This document shows positions 47,740 to 59,525 of a stretch of DNA of 64,000 nt, piece after piece (the first letter of the stretch is position 1; each line of letters opens with the position of its first letter). The position numbers and the translations under genes are program-made. The DNA lies in contig NC_088868.1 of the NCBI RefSeq assembly GCF_032884065.1, positions 6,397,626-6,461,625 on the forward strand. Direction: 5' to 3'. The stretch is from Artemia franciscana (Eukaryota > Arthropoda > Branchiopoda > Anostraca > Artemiidae). The notes beneath the pieces were generated by a model. The model saw only the letters and a program-made list of their open reading frames with translations, did not search any database and had not been told where the DNA came from.

Positions 47740-47890
47740 AGTAAAGCTCTCCTAGAATCAGATTATGCTGATGATCTAAGTCTTATATGAAAATGTTAGA
47801 AAAATGAACAATATACTGGAGATTTTAAGAGCGCAAGGCGCAAGAACAGGTTTAAAAATTAATGTTAAAATAGTTAATTCACATAAGGGT
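47740..47890 (+). pseudogene. LINE reverse transcriptase fragment with intact YADD
   Basis: Reads LESDYADDLSLI, then after a stop NVRKMNNILEILRAQGARTG and LKINVK. The YADD box is coded at 47764-47775. This is the palm and following helix of an RT; only about 50 residues survive, between AT-rich sequences. Same family as the 27430-27720 remnant by the EILRAQGARxGLKIN signature. Confidence 0.8.
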
Positions 47891-48815
47891 ACAAGAAAAA
47901 AGCTTTTAAAAAAAGCTAAAAACTTTCCCTAGATTTTGGACTTTTTTAGTCAGGGGTAGCTTGATATTTAGAAAAATACTTTTTTGGGTGATTTCCATTG
48001 AAAAATACTGTTTTGGGGGAAATTTCATTGATTAACTTAAAAAAGATTAAAAATTAATTTCTTTTTTTAGTCACGTACTAAAGTTTGTCAAAATAGATGC
48101 ATGAAAAAATGAATAATTATAGTTTGATTTATTTTTAGCATTTTAAGACAGAAACGTACTATGGATGGAAGAGATGACCTGCAGATTTGTACAAATCCGT
48201 AAATAGGGATTATGTTACTTACGGATTGGTACCAATTAAACATATGCAATATGGCTTATTTTTAACATCTAAATATTAAAGAATAAATACCTGCGCAAAG
48301 AGAAGATGGGGTGGGATAATCCTTAACATAATTCCGAAATGCCCATCCCCTTCCCCTCCCTGTCAAAATTTCAACTTAAAAACAACTATTTGTTTGTAGC
48401 TTTAACTATATGGTGAAAATAATGAGAACTTCAGAATTGTTATAACTAATAACCAGCCTCTGGCAAGTCATGTATCTTATAATTCTAATTTTCACGTTTC
48501 ATTACCTAATTATATTGTTTCATTAAATTATTTTTTTATATTTATTTATTTGTACCAATTTATTTAAAAATTGACTTTTTTATTTAATTATTTTATTAAT
48601 TAAATTTCAATTGTGACATTTCCTAATTTTTGCTTCTCTTCGCTTATTGAGAGGTAAACTTTGAACAGCACTCTTTCCCCTGTAATCCTAAACCACCTTT
48701 AAGATTTACATAAACTGCCATCTATTCAAGGCATTTATCGTTTCATAGGCGGCTCTTGTTCAACACGAAACAGTCCTAAAATCAATATCAATAAGTGTAA
48801 TATCCACCTGCACCA
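47890..48815. other. AT-rich intron stretch
   Basis: No gene or repeat recognised. Confidence 0.5.
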
Positions 48816-48818
48816 CAT

Positions 48819-49253
48819 AGATAGTCCAAAGAATCTTGGACTATAGACAGTCCAAAGAATCTTGGACTATAGATAGTCTAAAGAATCTTGGACTATAGAT
48901 AGTCCAAAGAATCTTGGACTATAGATAGTCCAAAGAATCTTGGACTATAGATAGTCCGAAGAATCTTGGACTATAGATAATCCAAAGAATCTTGGACTAC
49001 AGATAGTCCAAAGAATCTTGGACTATAGATAGTCCAAAGAATCTTGGACTATAGATAGTCCAAAGAATCTTGGACTATAGATAGTCCAAAGAATCTTGGA
49101 CTATAGATAGTCCAAAGAATCTTGGACTATAGATAGTCCAAAGAATCTTGGACTATACATAGTCCAAAGAATCTTGGACTATAGATAGTCCAAAGAATCT
49201 TGGACTATAGATAGTCCAAAGAATCTTGGACTATAGATAGTCCAAAGAATCTT
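48819..49253. repeat. 26-base palindromic satellite array, about 16.7 copies
   Basis: The unit is agatagtccaaagaatctt plus ggactat, repeated every 26 bases from 48819. Each unit contains ATAGTCCAA and TTGGACTAT, a 9-base inverted pair with a 6-base loop (agaatc). Almost all units are identical, with single changes (agacag, agtcta, agtccg, gataatcc, tacata). Confidence 0.96.
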
Positions 49254-49389
49254 TCTCCAATTAAACAGAACCTAAAAAATGATTGAAAAATGATATCCTT
49301 TTAGTTTTCAAAATTGCCATAAAATTGCGCTCGTATGTTAGTATTTGTAAAAGTAATATCCTCTATTAGGATAACTATTTTTTAGCAAA

Positions 49390-49850
49390 AATATCCGCCT
49401 GGCTAAAAATGTGATGCCTAAAATATATTACTAATCCATAATAAAATAAAATCTGTTCAAATATATTAGTGGCATATACCATCACCGGTTATTTGTGGCT
49501 ATCTTTAACCTAGAAAAGTCCAGACTGACTATTCCTTTTCAATTTTTTTACATACTATTATAATATTTTTTTATTATGCCGTCTGGCTAAAAATATGATG
49601 ACTAAAATATATAACTAACCCATAATAAAATAAGTTCTGTTTAAATATATTAGTGGCATATACCATCACCAGTTATTCTTGGCTATCTTTAACCTGGAAA
49701 AGTCCAGATTGACTATTCCTTTTCAATTTTTTTACATACTAGTATAATATTTTATTATTATGCCGTCTGGCTAAAAATATGATGCCTAAAATATATAATT
49801 AACCCATAATAAAATAAAATCTGTTTCAATATATTTGAAAAAAATCGACT
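49390..49850. repeat. Three-copy 184-base tandem repeat
   Basis: ctggctaaaaatatgatg starts at 49399, 49583 and 49767 (184 apart). Units include ccataataaaataaaatctg, ttagtggcatataccatcac and gactattccttttcaa. The third copy is cut short after about 65 bases, about 150 bases from exon 4. Confidence 0.92.
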
Positions 49851-50005
49851 GAAAAAATACGAATTTGAGGGGTTTTTTTAGTGATAACATAAAACAAACA
49901 GAAAAAAAACATGAATAAATATAACAAAACAACAAAATAACGAAACTAAACAAGAATAATAGTAAAAACAATAGATAAAGAAAACAAGCTGAATAAATAA
50001 GATAC

Positions 50006-50149
50006 CTGAGCTTGCCAAAAGAGATGGGACTATACGAAAAATGCAGATTTACTTCGTGTGTGTTTTTATCCACTTTCAACAGGTCCTTGATTCTAAAGCT
50101 GAGAGAGTCTATATACACAGGCGGCACAAAGCGATTGTCTCTAGTTACC
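50006..50149 (-). CDS. CLPTM1L: CLPTM1L visible exon 4
   Basis: 144 bases: one base completing Thr, 47 codons, then AG shared with the next exon. It encodes VTRDNRFVPPVYIDSLSFRI, KDLLKVDKNT and YSPISFGKL, matching the vertebrate LPILFIDQLSNRVKDL...VSLGRLRFW segment that ends the luminal domain just before the membrane region. The acceptor is TTTTCATTTAG and the donor is GTATCT (a weaker donor than its neighbours). Confidence 0.93.
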
Positions 50150-52255
50150 CTAAATGAAAAGACCATATATGATGAAAAAAACAAAGAGAGAGAGAGAAGA
50201 GGGAAGAGGGAGAAAAGAAAATCATTTCGTTGAAGCGTTTTCCGTATTTTTGTGGCAATTGAATGATATGACCAATAAAGTAGATTTCTTTCAAAGCCAG
50301 TCCACTTAAATCTACTTTTTTGGATTTCCTACTTAGTATACCTTTCAAGTATTGTCTGTGAAAATTATCTTAGGATAAGTAAAATGCATTTACAATTACA
50401 AACAGTTGAACCCGGATTGATTTTGTATTACTTTTAGCAGCAAGCGGAGTTTTCTAGAATTTTTCAAGTTGAAAACCAAAGTAGACTATCAAATCTAGCA
50501 ATATAAAATTTTTTATAAAATACTTAAGATTGTTCTATTGTAGAATAGTTAAAAACGGAAAATTTCGTACTTAGCAATCCCTGCTAACATGAGCGATAAG
50601 AGCTCAGACGAACTACTTAGACAAAAGCGATGCACACAGTTCCAACCACCAAGGGTGGAGGGGAGAGATTATTCTTCGGGGGAAGTAAGAACATAGATTT
50701 AATAGATTTTAGTCGTTCTTCTTCGGTCACGCTCGTCAAATAAAAATTGGTTTAATCATATCCTTAACTGACCGCATTTTTAGAATTTGCTCTTCAAAAT
50801 TCATTGAGGAGGAATTATTGTTGTTAAAAGAAATTTTAATACGTAACCATTACCCAGGCTGGTTAATTGACCAGACTTTTTCGAAAAGAAGAAAAAAATT
50901 CTAGAATTTTCTAATGATATCCTGGAAATAACAGAAAATAAAGATGTTTTTTGTTCTTTACTATATGTTCCAGGTCTGAGTGAAAACTTAAAAGAATCTT
51001 ACAAAATGATGGTTTAAAGGTAGCTTTAAGAGGTAGTAATACTTTGGCTAGTTTTTTAAATTCTGGAAAGGATCGAACTTCCGTAGAGCAACAAAGTGGG
51101 GTTTATAAAATCCCCTGCACTTGTGGAAACTCTGTGGGACGTACTAACCAGAATTTGAAAAATGAGTTTCCTACAACATCATAATTTTATTTCATCGTCC
51201 TTAAAGCAAAATTCCAAACCTGAAGATAACACGTCGGCTCTATCGGAACATATTTATAATTAACCAAATCATTTTATTTTGCTTGAGAATGTTTCTATGA
51301 TTTCTAGGGACCAAGGTTTAAAGCAAACTTTCAGGGAAACAATCGAAATTAAAAAAAAATATTAAAGAATAATTCCATAAACAGAGATACAGGTGAATTT
51401 GGATTGAATTCAATTTATGATAATTTACTGAAGTCAACTAAAGTAAATCTCACTTAACATAAGACTTTTCACCTCTGTCCACCTGATATGTCAGATAAAT
51501 CTAATGAACCGGAGCCGAAAAGGTCAAGGAGATTTGCTTCCACTGTTACATTGAAAAAAAAATAAGAGCAATAAACTATATGTAATTAGTTTATTGGGTA
51601 TAAATAGTTTGTTTTTATTAATGTCTTTTATACTACTGATGATTGATAATGTATATGTGTCCAAAATACCCTGTTAAAAAATGTTATATTTGTTTCACTG
51701 TCAATAAAAGGTTTATCCCTAAGGAAAAAGGTTTCAATAGAGGGTGTTTCACAAGGACGTATGCCCAAATTACTTACTTAATTTACCAGATGAATTATAG
51801 CACGTATGCAATCATGTTTATCTAAAAAATCAATAAAAGTGTACTAATGAGGTTTCACAATCACATACGAGATTCTATTCCATTATCACACAAGATAACA
51901 CACTATGTTTGACATAGGCTATCCCAAAGGTCTACAATTAAGTTCCGCTTTCTTGTCTTCTTTTAAAGAAGAAATTCTCAGACAATACTGGCTTCTTGAT
52001 AAACATACTAATTATAGACAAGATTGGGACAACAATTAGTAGCTAACTACTTTTTATACTCTTTTAACTTAACAGATTTTTAAAAAGCCCTGATTCTTCA
52101 TTAAAGAGAAAAATGATTATAGACAGACACACTTGCACGCTATTTTCAACATTGGGTGCCCCACAAGGACCAATACTTCAATAATTATTTAATAGATAGC
52201 TTCATTACTCGTATGCTATAAAACTTAATTTAAAACAAAAGCAAAATAAACTTAC
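50150..52255 (-). other. CLPTM1L: CLPTM1L intron between visible exons 3 and 4, with antisense Penelope remnant
   Basis: 2.1 kb, the shortest visible intron in contig 3. It carries a degraded Penelope-like element on the opposite strand (50700-51560). The remainder (51560-52255) is AT-rich, and I see nothing identifiable in it. Confidence 0.7.
50700..51560 (+). pseudogene. Penelope-like element remnant: RT C-terminus plus GIY-YIG nuclease
   Basis: Successive frames read LLLKEILIRNHYPGWLIDQT, then YVPGLSEN and GLKVALRGSNTLASFLNSGK, then SGVYKIPCTCGNSVGRTNQN, SALSEHIY and INRDTGEFGLNSIYDNLLKS. This is the region from the RT thumb through a GIY-YIG endonuclease (GVY...YVGRT) characteristic of Penelope-like elements. 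The second signature should be YVG, but the Tyr is missing (NSVGRT). Frameshifts and stops abound. The RT catalytic core is absent (5' truncation). It lies antisense in a CLPTM1L intron. Confidence 0.82.
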
Positions 52256-52410
52256 GTTAATAAAGGTGCGATTTCGTGAGGGATGTCCTTTCTTGGTAAA
52301 GGATAAGAATGCTGTAAAATATTCAATTGTATTTTGCTACGTAAATGCGTAACTGGTAGTGGCTTTTTCTCAAAAACGACATTCCTAGGCTTTTCCTCTG
52401 TAGAAACGTT
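52256..52410 (-). CDS. CLPTM1L: CLPTM1L visible exon 3
   Basis: 155 bases, phase 0 start, 51 codons plus two bases (AC). It encodes a charged linker with an NVS sequon and then LPVTHLRSKIQLNILQHSYP and PLPRKDIPHEIAPLL. This corresponds to the PVSHWRPRLALNVM region of vertebrate CLPTM1L at the centre of the luminal domain. The acceptor is a long T tract ending in CTTAG and the donor is GTAAGT. Conservation is weaker than in the membrane exons, but reading phase matches both neighbours. Confidence 0.85.
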
Positions 52411-52859
52411 CTAAGAAAAAAAAAACAGAGAATTACTTGTTCATCATTTTAAGCAACTTTCTTTTTTTAAGCATTTTGAAAAATATACAAACTTTTGGAT
52501 GACAAAATGTTAAGTCTGTGCAGCCTTATGTCTTTGTGATTCCTGTTTTACCAGGACACGAAGGATTAGAATAGTACTTTTAAAAAGAAAATAAAATCAC
52601 TCGATCTTTTACACAAGCATGTTTATTGCAAAAAAAAACGACAGCATAATGCAAAATACATACGAAAGCTACATATAGTTACTTTAAGAGAAATCGGGTT
52701 AAATCCCAACTTTAATACCTTAATGAATCGAAATCGACCTTAATCGGACACTATTGGTCTATTCAGAAGCTTTAAGAGACAAATATTAGTAAGCTTAGAT
52801 GAGCATATTACTAGTATACAGACACCCTAACTTCTATTCCTGATCAATCTCAGATTAGC

Positions 52860-53145
52860 AGTGAAATCTAAATTAACATGACCACATTTGTTTATTCAGT
52901 GGAGTTTATGAACAATGTAAGGACCCCTTATCTGCTATTCTTGATCAATCTCAGATTAGCAGTGTTCATGGATGATAGTAGTTTATTGGAGGCAAGACCG
53001 AGGAGTCCGAGGCCGAACCCAAAAAGACGGAAAAGGAGGCCTCTTCCTTTTTTCAGAATCAACTGAAATCGAAATTAACATGACCACATTGGTTTATTTA
53101 GTGAAGTTTATTAACAATGTAAGGAACCCTTATCTGCTATTCCTA
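52860..53145. repeat. Two-copy direct repeat beside the 210-base array
   Basis: 52866-52960 and 53071-53148 share attaacatgaccacat, ggtttattnagtgnagttta and aacaatgtaaggancccttatctgctatt, offset about 205 bases. This matches the period of the following array, so it may be its diverged start. Confidence 0.75.
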
Positions 53146-53164
53146 TCCCAATTTTGGATATTCC

Positions 53165-54350
53165 TATCCAAAAACCGGGATGTATTACTCAAAGACCAAA
53201 TTGGCCAAATTTGTTCTATAAATACACTTAAAAATGTTTTCCATGCTCAGTCACATTTATTATGTTTGGTTTTTTTCTGCTAGATTAAAGTGCCACAAGT
53301 ATATTCCACTCGTATATTCCACATTTATATGGCCACAAGTATATTCTAAAAAATGAGGATTAATGCCAAAACGTCAAAAACCGGGATGTATTACTCAAAG
53401 ACCAAATTGACCAAATTTGTTCTAAAAATACACTTAAAAATGTTTTCCATGCTCAGTCACATTTATTATGTTTGGTTTTTTTTCTGCTAGATTAAAATTA
53501 TAGTGCCTCTAGTATATTCCACTCGTATATTCCACATTTATATGGCCACAAGTATATTCTAAAAAATGAGGATTAATGCCAAAACGTCAAAAACCGGGAT
53601 GTATTACTCAAAGACCAAATTGGCCAAATTTGTTCTGAAGATACACTTAAAAATGTTTTCCATGCTCAGTCACATTTATTATGTTTGGTTTTTTTCTGCT
53701 AGATTAAAATTATAGTGCCACAAGTATATTCCACTCGTATATTCCACATTTATATGGCCACAAGTATATTCTAAAAAAATGAGGATTAATGCCAAAACGT
53801 CAAAAACCGGGATGTATTACTCAAAGACTAAATTGGCCAAATTTGTTCTGAAAATACACTTAAAAACGTTTTCCATGCTCAGTCACATTTATTATGTTTC
53901 GTTTTTTTCTGCTAGATTAAAGAGCCACAAGTATATTCCACTCGTATATTCCACATTTATATGGCCACAAGTATATTCTAAAAAATGAGGATCAATGCCA
54001 AAACGTCAAAAACCGGGATGTATTACTCAAAGACCAAATTGGCCAAATTTGTTCTGAAAATACACTTAGGATATGTTTTCCATGCTCAGTCACATTTATT
54101 ATGTTTGGTTTTTTTCTGCTAGATTAATATTATAGTGCCACAAGTATATCCCACTCGTATATTCCATATTTATATGGCCACAAGTATATTCTAAAAAATG
54201 AGGATTAATGCCAAAACGTCTAAAAACGGGATGTATTACTCCTAGACCAAATTGACCAAATTTGTTCTAAAAATACACTTAAAAATGTTTTCCATGCTCA
54301 GTCACATTTATTATGTTTGGCTTTTTTCTGCTAGATTAAAATTATAATGC
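53165..54350. repeat. Six-copy tandem array of about 210 bases
   Basis: GGGATGTATTACTC occurs at 53178, 53383, 53597, 53809, 54015 and 54228. Units contain gaccaaattggccaaatttg, catgctcagtcacatttatt and gccacaagtatattccactc. A variable ttataat insertion accounts for the 205-214 spacing. Confidence 0.93.
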
Positions 54351-54899
54351 AGATTATCAGAGAGTGGGCCAGAAATTGTGCCACTTCACCAGCCAATTAT
54401 GCAGATAATCCATCAGATTACTGGTAAGTCAAAACCAGCTGTGATTCTCCTTTTTAAATTTTATGCGCAATCTTTATGTACAGTCAAAATATCCAAAACA
54501 GGATTAGTTTTTTCAAAGACCAAATTGACCATGTCCATTTTAAAAATACATTGAAGAAAGATTTCCATGATCAGTAACATCTAGAATCTCCAGCATTTTT
54601 TTCTACTAGATTAAAATTATATTATATTAAATTTTACAATCAGCTTATATTATAATTATAAAATTTATAAAATTATCTGCAGATTATCAGACGTTGTGCC
54701 AGAACTTGTGCCACTTAATTGTATGTGCCACTTGTGTCACTTAATTTTTTTAAGGATTCGCTAATACTCAGTTATGAGTTTATAAAAACAAGAGCTAAGA
54801 GCTCATATGGCACTTGTGACAAGGTTCGGAAGAGCCAAGAGCTCATATGGTATGAGCTCTAGCAAAATTCTAAGAATCAATAGATTACTTTAAAAGGAA
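54350..54899. other. Degenerate repeat-flank region
   Basis: Distant echoes of the 210-base unit (gaccaaattgaccatgtcca; gctagattaaaattata) and short gagctcatatgg duplicates. No gene. Confidence 0.5.
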
Positions 54900-57165
54900 A
54901 ATCAGATGCTTAATGCCGGTCAGGATTTAAAATAAGAGCTCTGAGTCACGAGGTCCTTATAAATATCAAAATTCATTAAGATCCGATTACCCACTCGCAA
55001 GTTAAAAATACCTTAATTTTTCTAATTTTTCCTCTCCCTTCAGCCCCCATATGTGCGAATCTGGGAAAACGACTTTATCAAGAAGCACCAAACTCGCCAA
55101 AGCACTAAGCCCCACCATCTAACTCCCCCAAAGAGAGTGGATCCAGTCCGGTTACGTCAGTCACATATCTACGACATTTATAAGCATTTTCCAAGATTTC
55201 TGGTTTCCCCCTCCCGCTCCCCCCAATGTCAACAGATCGGTCGGGATTTGAAATAAGAGCTCTGAGACATACGTTCCTTCTAAATATCAAATTTCATTAA
55301 GATCCGGTCACCCGTTCTTAAGTTAAAAATACCTCAATTTTTTAACTCTTCCAAATTAACAACCCCCAGTTCCCCCAAAGAGAACGGATTCTTACGAATT
55401 ATGTTAATCTCGTATCTATACCTTGTGCTTATTCTTCCCATCAAGTTTCATCCCGATATCTCCACTCTAAGCGTTTTCCAAGATTTCCGGTTTCCAAGAT
55501 TTCTGTTTCCCCTCTCCCACCCTTTATGTCCCCGGATCCGATTCGAATTGAAAATGGAGCATCTGAGACATAAGATTATTCTATATATCAAGTTTCATTG
55601 AGATCCGATCACCCATTCGTAAGATACCTCAAATTCGCGTTTTCCAAGAACTTCGGCTTCCCCCTCCAACTCCCTTCAATGTCAGCGGATCTATTCGGTG
55701 TTTAAAATGAGAGTTTTAAAGCACAAGATCCTTCTAGATGTCAAATTTCATTAAGATCTGATCCCCCGTTCGTAAGTTACAAATACCTCATTTTTTTTAA
55801 CTTTTCCGAATTACCCCCCCCCCAACTCCACCAAAGACAGCGGATCCGGTCCGGTTATGTCAGTCACCTATCTTGGACTTGTGCTTATTCTTTCCACTAA
55901 GTTTCATCCTGATCTCTCCGCTTTAAGCGTTTTCCAAGATTTTTGGTCCTTTCCCCCTAATGACAGTGGACCCGGTCGGGATAAAAAATAAGAATCTAAG
56001 TTTCGAGGTCGTTCTTAATACGAAATTTCATTAAGATATGATCACTCTTTCGCAAGTTAAAAATACCTCATTTTTTCTAATTTTTAGGATTAACCTTCCC
56101 CCCTCCAACTCCCCCAAAGAGAGCAGATCCGTTCCGGTTATGTCAATAACGTATCTAGGACTTGTGTTTATTTTTGCCACCAAGTTTCATCCCGATCCCT
56201 CCACTCTAAGCATTTTCCAAGAGTTTAGGTTCCGCCCCCGAACATCCCCTTCACCGGATAAGGTTGAAATTTAATATAATAGCTCTGAGACATGATATCC
56301 TTCCAAACATCAAATTTCATTAAGATCCGATCACTCCTTCGTAAGTTAAAAACACCTCATTTTTCTAATTTTTCAGAATCAACCCTCCCTACCCCACTCC
56401 CCCAAAGAGAGCAGATCCGTCCCAGTTATGTCAATAGCGTATCTAGGACTTGTGCTTATTTTTCCCACCAAGTTTCATCCCGATCCCTTCACTCTAAGCG
56501 TTTTCCAAGATTTTAGGTTCCCCCCATCAATTCCTCCCAATGTCACCGGATCCAATCGGAATTTAAAATTAGAGGCTCTGAGACACGATATCCTTCCAAA
56601 CTTCAAAGTTCCTTAAGATCCGATCACTCCTTCGTAAGATAAAAATACCTCATTTTTCTAATTTGTTCAGAATTCCCCCCATCTCCCCCAAAGAAAGCGG
56701 ATCCGTCCCAGTTATGTCAATCACGTATATAGGATTTGTGCTTATTTTTTACACCAAGTTTCATCACGATCCCTCCACTCTAAGCGTTTTCCAAGATTTT
56801 AGGTCCCCCCCTCAATTCCCCCCAATGCCACCAGATCTAGTCGGGATTTAAAATAAGAGCTCTAAGACAAGATATCCTTCCAAACTTCAAATTTCATTAA
56901 GGTCCGATCACTCCTGCGTAAGTTAGAAATACCTCATTTTTTCTATTTTTTCCAAATTAACCGGCCCCCACTCCCCCCCCAGATGGTCAAATCGGGAAAA
57001 AGACTATTTCTAATTTAATCTTGTCCGGTCCCTGATGCGTCTGCCACGTTTCAAAGTCCTAGCTTGCCTGGAGGTGCCTGAAGTAGAAAAACCAGGACAG
57101 ACAAACAGACCGAAAGACCGACAGAATTTGAGATCGCTATATGTCACTTGGTTAAAGCAAGTGCC
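54900..57165 (+). repeat. Eight-unit array of a GGCACTTG-ended dispersed repeat
   Basis: Unit starts (agagctctgag) near 54934, 55255, 55556, 55709, 55990, 56281, 56573 and 56856, mostly 281-321 bases with one 153-base short unit. Each has tttcattaagatccgatcac, a C-rich tract, agagcggatccgtcccggtt, ctaggacttgtgcttattnt and caagtttcatcccgatccct. The array ends in a unique terminal part (56990-57165: ctgatgcgtctgccacgttt ... cagacagaccgacag ... gtcacttggttaaagcaagtgcca). A reverse-complement copy lies at 10385-10790. Confidence 0.88.
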
Positions 57166-57225
57166 ATAAAAAACTAAGTAATGTAAAACCTGGGTTAAGT
57201 ACAAAACCTAACTTTATTGTATACC

Positions 57226-57490
<265 letters not shown>

Positions 57491-57641
57491 AGCAATTGTA
57501 GAAATATAATACAATATTAATATAACAATATTACCTTAAATAATACAGCCCAGTGACTAAGGTAAGTCCTGTGATGGCACATAATATTAATGTAGAAAAT
57601 TAATAAATAATTTATTAGAAAAGAAAATAATTTTAGCAAAT

Positions 57642-57644
<3 letters not shown>

Positions 57645-57702
<58 letters not shown>
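57645..57702. repeat. Poly-T tract of about 58 bases
   Basis: Uninterrupted T run within a CLPTM1L intron (poly-A on the transcript strand). Confidence 0.97.
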
Positions 57703-58829
57703 TATGTAAGAGATATAATTTTTAAGCTTCACACCTTGTATAATTTTATATATATGGGACATTAAAACAATAAGCTATGAGGAAAATACGTAAGAAATAC
57801 TTCAATATATGCACAGTTTCAATTAATTTAATATAATTGAATTTAATTATAATTTAGTTTAATTTTGCAAGCTGCGTAGCAATTTACTTCAAAGTTTTGA
57901 TATTTAAAACTTGGATATGAGAAGAGGGAAGCTTTGAATAGACTGGAATTGAGGAGGAGCGTTCGTAGCTTTTTTAGCCTAAGGCAGCTCGGAGCTGTAG
58001 TGAGTTATTAGTAGTAGTAGTATATAAGAAAGCATACACAGGGATTTTTAGGTGGCGGTGGATTTGCTAAAGCAGCATGTAGATTTGTTAAATGTATAGG
58101 AGAATACGTAAAAAAGGATAGAATTATAGTTTCCCTTTCCACCAGGTACAGAACCTGGAAAGAACGATTTTCAACAGAATTCTAAATCAGCTTCTTGGTC
58201 ATAACAAAAATTTCTAATAGTAGAGTTTATTCAAAACTTCAGTTCAGGCTGTCCGTTTAGTAATTTGCTATTCGAAGTTTTCATTTCCTGCTGCAGTTCT
58301 CTCTAAATTAGGTATTTATTCTTCCTAAATCTTGCTATTGTCCCCTCGTCAAGGAACTGACACTAAATATCCGGCTACATTTATTGAAAATGAACTTTTA
58401 TCCTTACGTACATTTAAACTTTAAAATGATATTTTTTTCTTATTATTATTCTTTTTTAGTTTATATTCTTTATGACACTGATATGACATTCTTTATGATA
58501 TTTTCCCTCGATTTTTTTTTCACCTGAAATTCCTGAAAATACAAAATAAAATCAAGAAAATAAAAAATAATTGAGAAATGTGTTAATTAGGGCTATGTCT
58601 GGGACTATTGGGGGAAGGAGTGGACTTTGGCATTCTTTCCTATATATGGAAAATGTCAATTCAGGAATTTAATGGTATGCCTAGGCTACTTAGAACTAAA
58701 ACAAGGCTGCTTAGGCTAAACCAGGCTAAACTTAAAAACGATATTTAGTTTATATTCTTGAGGCTTAGCGTTATGTTTTTTTTACCTATAGATAACTTGA
58801 ACAAATTATTTTTCTTTGATAAAACTTAC

Positions 58830-59025
58830 TTTTTCTCCAAGTAGGCTAAACGTGTCCGCATCAGGCACTTGATACACAGTAAGGGGTGCAACTGTATGTG
58901 ACAAATACTCTTGTTGTAAAAAGTCTCTCCAGTTTGAAAATTTCTGATTCTTCGGTGAAAAAAACACGTGAAGATACATTGTTCCATTCCTTTTCAACTG
59001 TCTTGGTACACTGAAATTTACATAC
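58830..59025 (-). CDS. CLPTM1L: CLPTM1L visible exon 2
   Basis: 196 bases: one base completing Lys from the previous exon, then 65 codons ending in phase 0. It encodes YVNFSVPRQLKRNGTMYLHV followed by a loop and LTVYQVPDADTFSLLGEK, the conserved block of the CLPTM1/CLPTM1L luminal domain (VPxxxRNNGTLYxxxF in vertebrates). NGT and NFS are potential N-glycosylation sites. The acceptor is TTCTTCTTTTAG (ends 59026) and the donor is GTAAGT (58824-58829). The first 58 bases of the exon with its acceptor are duplicated three times upstream (see the 59.1-59.5 kb repeat). Confidence 0.93.
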
Positions 59026-59525
59026 CTAAAAGAAGAAAAAAAATTGTCTAAAAGAAAATACCTAAAAGAAGAAAATACTTAGAAATACCTAAAAACCTAT
59101 TTTTAAATACCTAAAAATACCTAAAAGAAGAAAAAAACGTGAAAATACGTTGTTCCATTCCTTTTCAAGTGTCTTGGTACACTGAAATTTACATACCTAA
59201 AAGAAGAAAAAAAATTGTCTAAAAGAAAATACCTAAAAATACCTAAATACCTATTTTTAAATACCTAAAAATACCTAAAAGAAGAAAAAAACGTGAAAAT
59301 ACGTTGTTCCATTCCTTTTCAAATGTCTTTGTACACTGAAATTTACATACCTAAAAGAAGAAAAAAAATTGTCTAAAAGAAAATACCTAAAAGAAGAAAA
59401 TACCTAAATACCTATTTCTAAATACCTAAAAATACCTAAAAGAAGAAAGAAACGTGAAAATACGTTGTTCCATTCCTTTTCAAATGTCTTGGTACACTGA
59501 AATTTACATACCTAAAAGAAGAAAA
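58968..59525 (-). repeat. Four-unit tandem repeat carrying the exon 2 splice acceptor
   Basis: Each unit contains the first 58 or so coding bases of CLPTM1L exon 2, its TTCTTCTTTTAG acceptor and intron filler (cctaaaaatacctaaaagaa). Acceptor AG positions are 59026-59027 (used by the gene), 59197-59198, 59351-59352 and 59512-59513; spacings are 171, 154 and 161. The three upstream copies lack the rest of the exon and its donor. Confidence 0.9.

Noticed and set aside
48819-49253. CRISPR-like array
   Set aside because: Units are contiguous with no unique spacers, in a eukaryotic intron; it is a tandem satellite.
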